In this document: positions 49,880 through 51,723 of the stretch, piece after piece
Layout of the letters: each line of letters opens with the position of its first letter
How positions within the stretch are numbered: position 1 is the stretch's first letter
DNA from: Lysinibacillus sp. ZYM-1
GTDB taxonomy: Bacteria > Bacillota > Bacilli > Bacillales_A > Planococcaceae
Reading direction: 5' to 3'
Assembly: GCF_001308875.1 (NCBI RefSeq)
Contig: NZ_KQ465134.1
Span: 1-51,723 of the forward strand
Length of the DNA stretch: 51,723 nucleotides
Made by a program: the position numbers and the translations under genes
Notes under the pieces: generated by a model
Told to the model about the DNA's origin: nothing
What the model saw: only the letters and a program-made list of their open reading frames with translations
The model's database searches: none

Positions 49880-50965
49880 GTGGACGATTTACTAGAGAGA
49901 CTAAAACAAGAAGTTGTAATTAAAAAAGCGATATACTTTATGCACTCGATAGGTATAGCTTATTACGAAGTACCTAAGAGGGAAAATTTCCTTAATGCTA
50001 ACGGCTATAAGGATACCATTAACCCTGCATTAGAAGAAATACGAAAGTCAATGCAGCAAAAAGGGATAGCAAAAGAAGAGCTTAAAAAATATCTGTGGAA
50101 TATTGAACCATATCTAGCTTTTTTGCTGGATGAAACTGCAATACCAACCGAGTTAATCATACTAAGTTTTTTAGATAAAGACTTCGATTTACAGGAAATA
50201 TTCTCAGTTCCACTTGAGTCTCTCCCTGATACTGCAGACAAATACGGCATTGTGTTATTAGATGATACAAGCTCCGCTAATCATCAAGGTGTGTTTTATA
50301 GAGATATTTTTTATTTTTATAATCCGTTTTATGGAGCAAGAAGAAATGCGAAAACTCCGCCTTACCTTATTCAACTTCTTACTGACCAAATGAAATTACA
50401 TAATTCTGTTTCATTAAGACTTGATCTTTCCATTAGTCTTTCAAAAGAACATTATAAGCCATTCATGCGTGAATTTTCTGAAGTGTTTCAAGGAAGAGAA
50501 ATTAATCTTGATGAAATTCATTTCCCTCTTCATCCTGGAAATAGTGAATTTTTCTGTGTTTATAATCCAAAAACCATGAAAAAGATACAGTTTAAAATTT
50601 CTCATAGAAAAGATTCTGAACGCTGGATTGAAGTTGAGGAACTTTGGAACATTGATGGAAAAGAAGAACAAGAAACTTTTATAACAAGATATTTGCATTC
50701 GATATTTAACCCTCTGACAAATAAGTTTGTTCATGTAGATGGATCGTTTAATTTTTATAATAATGATAACTATAAAGTAAGGGTAAATCAGCAAATAAAC
50801 GCTCATGCAAACTTACATGTCAAACAATGGCTTGTGGAAGGAGAGATTAGCATTATAGATTGGGGAAGGATGATTTTACAATTTTTTAATGATCACGATT
50901 TGATTCTTGATGCCTTTAAAGGAAATTTGATTGAAGAGGTATTTGAGGACAATCATTCAAATTAA
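49880..50965 (+). CDS. Large hypothetical protein
   Basis: A 361-aa soluble protein with no membrane helix. Helical N-terminus (DDLLERLKQEVVIKKAIYFM), a middle with FYRDIFYFYNPFYGARRNAK, and a beta-rich C-terminus (FVHVDGSFNFYNNDNYKVRV). AAAAAGG is 9 nt before a GTG at 49880; the ATG at 49871 is too close to it. Monocistronic, with its own perfect terminator. No family recognised. Confidence 0.65.
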   Translation: MDDLLERLKQEVVIKKAIYFMHSIGIAYYEVPKRENFLNANGYKDTINPALEEIRKSMQQKGIAKEELKKYLWNIEPYLAFLLDETAIPTELIILSFLDKDFDLQEIFSVPLESLPDTADKYGIVLLDDTSSANHQGVFYRDIFYFYNPFYGARRNAKTPPYLIQLLTDQMKLHNSVSLRLDLSISLSKEHYKPFMREFSEVFQGREINLDEIHFPLHPGNSEFFCVYNPKTMKKIQFKISHRKDSERWIEVEELWNIDGKEEQETFITRYLHSIFNPLTNKFVHVDGSFNFYNNDNYKVRVNQQINAHANLHVKQWLVEGEISIIDWGRMILQFFNDHDLILDAFKGNLIEEVFEDNHSN

Positions 50966-50966
50966 T

Positions 50967-50998
50967 AAATAAGCTTCCGTCGCCGCGGAAGCTTATTT
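50967..50998 (+). terminator. Strong intrinsic terminator
   Basis: A perfect 13-bp stem (AAATAAGCTTCCG / CGGAAGCTTATTT) with a 6-nt loop directly after the 361-aa gene. Confidence 0.85.
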
Positions 50999-51090
50999 AC
51001 TATACTGCACGCTAATTTAAAGAACTCTCTAGCCTTTAATTGAGAAATGTGACCAATCTTAATTTAAGTTTAAAACATTACGCACAACAA

Positions 51091-51153
51091 TCAGGCCCTT
51101 TCCATGAACAAATACGCTTTCCTTATTTCAGAAAAGCGCCCTTTAATTGAATA
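51091..51153. repeat. Dispersed palindromic element, type A
   Basis: TCAGGCCCTTTCCATGAACA, AATACGCTTTCCTTATTTCA, GAAAAGCGCCCTTTAATTGA. The best-preserved copy together with 4161. Confidence 0.75.
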
Positions 51154-51167
51154 AAAATATTTACAAC

Positions 51168-51692
51168 TCATTTCTTTATGTAATTTACAACGTCATTAAT
51201 ATAAATATCGATAGGTACGCCAGTATTTACAACTATGCACTGATAATCAGTGGGTCTTTTACTATTGTCTAATGTATATTTAAAATTCTCTTCGGAAGTT
51301 ACCTCACTTATTTGACTTATCATTCTTTCTCGATTTTTCAATCTAAAATTAATCTCTTGAAAATCATCAAGGTAGCACTCAACATATTTGTACTTCACAT
51401 TATATTTTTTAGACATAGCAATTCCTCGATCTACCATTTCTTGATAAAGGCAAGGGCTATCAAATACTACATTTTGTCCTTGTGATAAGTAAAATTCAAT
51501 TAAAGACCAATCAATATTATATGAAATCTTACCAGTTAATTTTGAATCGATTTGAATTTCTTCTGTTGACTGTAATAAAGCAGATTTTACAATATCGTGG
51601 TCTATTATGACTGCTCCTGTACGCTCAGCAATTTGACGAGAAAGTGTAGACTTTCCAGACCCAGGAAAGCCAGACATTTGAACAAAAAACAT
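51168..51692 (-). CDS. P-loop kinase (AAA_33 / zeta-toxin-like fold)
   Basis: A 174-aa ATP-binding protein: Walker A GFPGSGKST (residues 8-16), DHDIVKSALL, a second-strand motif NVVFDSPCLYQEMVDRG, and a lid region FRLKNRERM. This matches small-molecule or polynucleotide kinases of the AAA_33 group; the substrate is unknown. GAGGGAT precedes the ATG. No antitoxin gene is seen beside it, so a zeta toxin is unlikely. Confidence 0.85.
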   Translation of the reverse strand: MFFVQMSGFPGSGKSTLSRQIAERTGAVIIDHDIVKSALLQSTEEIQIDSKLTGKISYNIDWSLIEFYLSQGQNVVFDSPCLYQEMVDRGIAMSKKYNVKYKYVECYLDDFQEINFRLKNRERMISQISEVTSEENFKYTLDNSKRPTDYQCIVVNTGVPIDIYINDVVNYIKK

Positions 51693-51723
51693 GTTAATCC
51701 CTCACTTCTTCTACTATAAATAA

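Noticed and set aside
51168..51692. Zeta-type toxin of a toxin-antitoxin pair
   Set aside because: The P-loop kinase fold fits, but no antitoxin-like gene is adjacent and the diagnostic zeta substrate motifs are not seen.

Overview
The window looks like an accessory-rich stretch of a low-GC, spore-forming Bacillota chromosome. Lysinibacillus or a close relative is the best guess, by inference. Support: strong AAGGAGG-type ribosome binding sites, many TTG/GTG starts, two tiny YjcZ-type sporulation membrane proteins, TagO-, CcdC-, DUF1878- and YwbE-like genes known from Bacillaceae, and very AT-rich spacers. There are no rRNA, tRNA, CRISPR or clear phage structural genes.

Layout. 1-1.5 kb: an IS110-family insertion sequence, with a structured non-coding leader that is a bridge-RNA candidate. 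1.6-6.6 kb: a divergent LysR/MFS-efflux pair, a graveyard of gene remnants, and an ECF sigma/DUF4367 regulator pair. 7-11.9 kb: a membrane M50-like protease, remnants of DUF4190, ywbE and IS3-family genes, a DUF2975 protein and a PAS-GGDEF diguanylate cyclase. 12-14 kb: a fused polyamine enzyme (BpsA-like aminopropyltransferase, zinc ribbon, SpeD) behind a terminator-bearing, possibly structured leader. 14.5-28.5 kb: mostly minus-strand small genes, including an FAD oxidoreductase, three GNAT acetyltransferases, small membrane proteins, a degenerate TagO-like protein, an S51 peptidase, a pentapeptide-repeat protein, an AlkC-related HEAT protein and a CDF metal transporter. 29-39 kb: sporulation/membrane small proteins, a VOC protein, an SDR lacking its catalytic Tyr, a three-gene ECF sigma/anti-sigma/membrane operon, and an MBL-fold hydrolase behind tandem mini-ORFs. 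39-44 kb: a WYL regulator divergent from an operon of ABM-like monooxygenase, AlkC glycosylase and IRED-like reductase, with a 25-bp perfect palindrome over the promoter; then an SDR/Lrp divergent pair. 44.4-51.7 kb: CcdC, a small conserved protein, a two-gene cassette encoding a PD-(D/E)xK nuclease-P-loop NTPase (possible defence gene) bracketed by direct hairpin repeats, decayed small genes, an unknown 361-aa protein and a P-loop kinase.

The spacers carry several families of short dispersed palindromic repeats and shared hairpin terminators. Remnants are common, and three broken genes differ from an intact frame by a single base in a homopolymer, so either real decay or base-calling error is possible. 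The strongest candidates for something undescribed are the leader RNA plus fused polyamine enzyme (12.2-13.9 kb), the nuclease-NTPase cassette (45.4-48.6 kb), the WYL/AlkC operon (39.3-42.7 kb) and the mini-ORF leader of the MBL hydrolase (36.69-36.79 kb).
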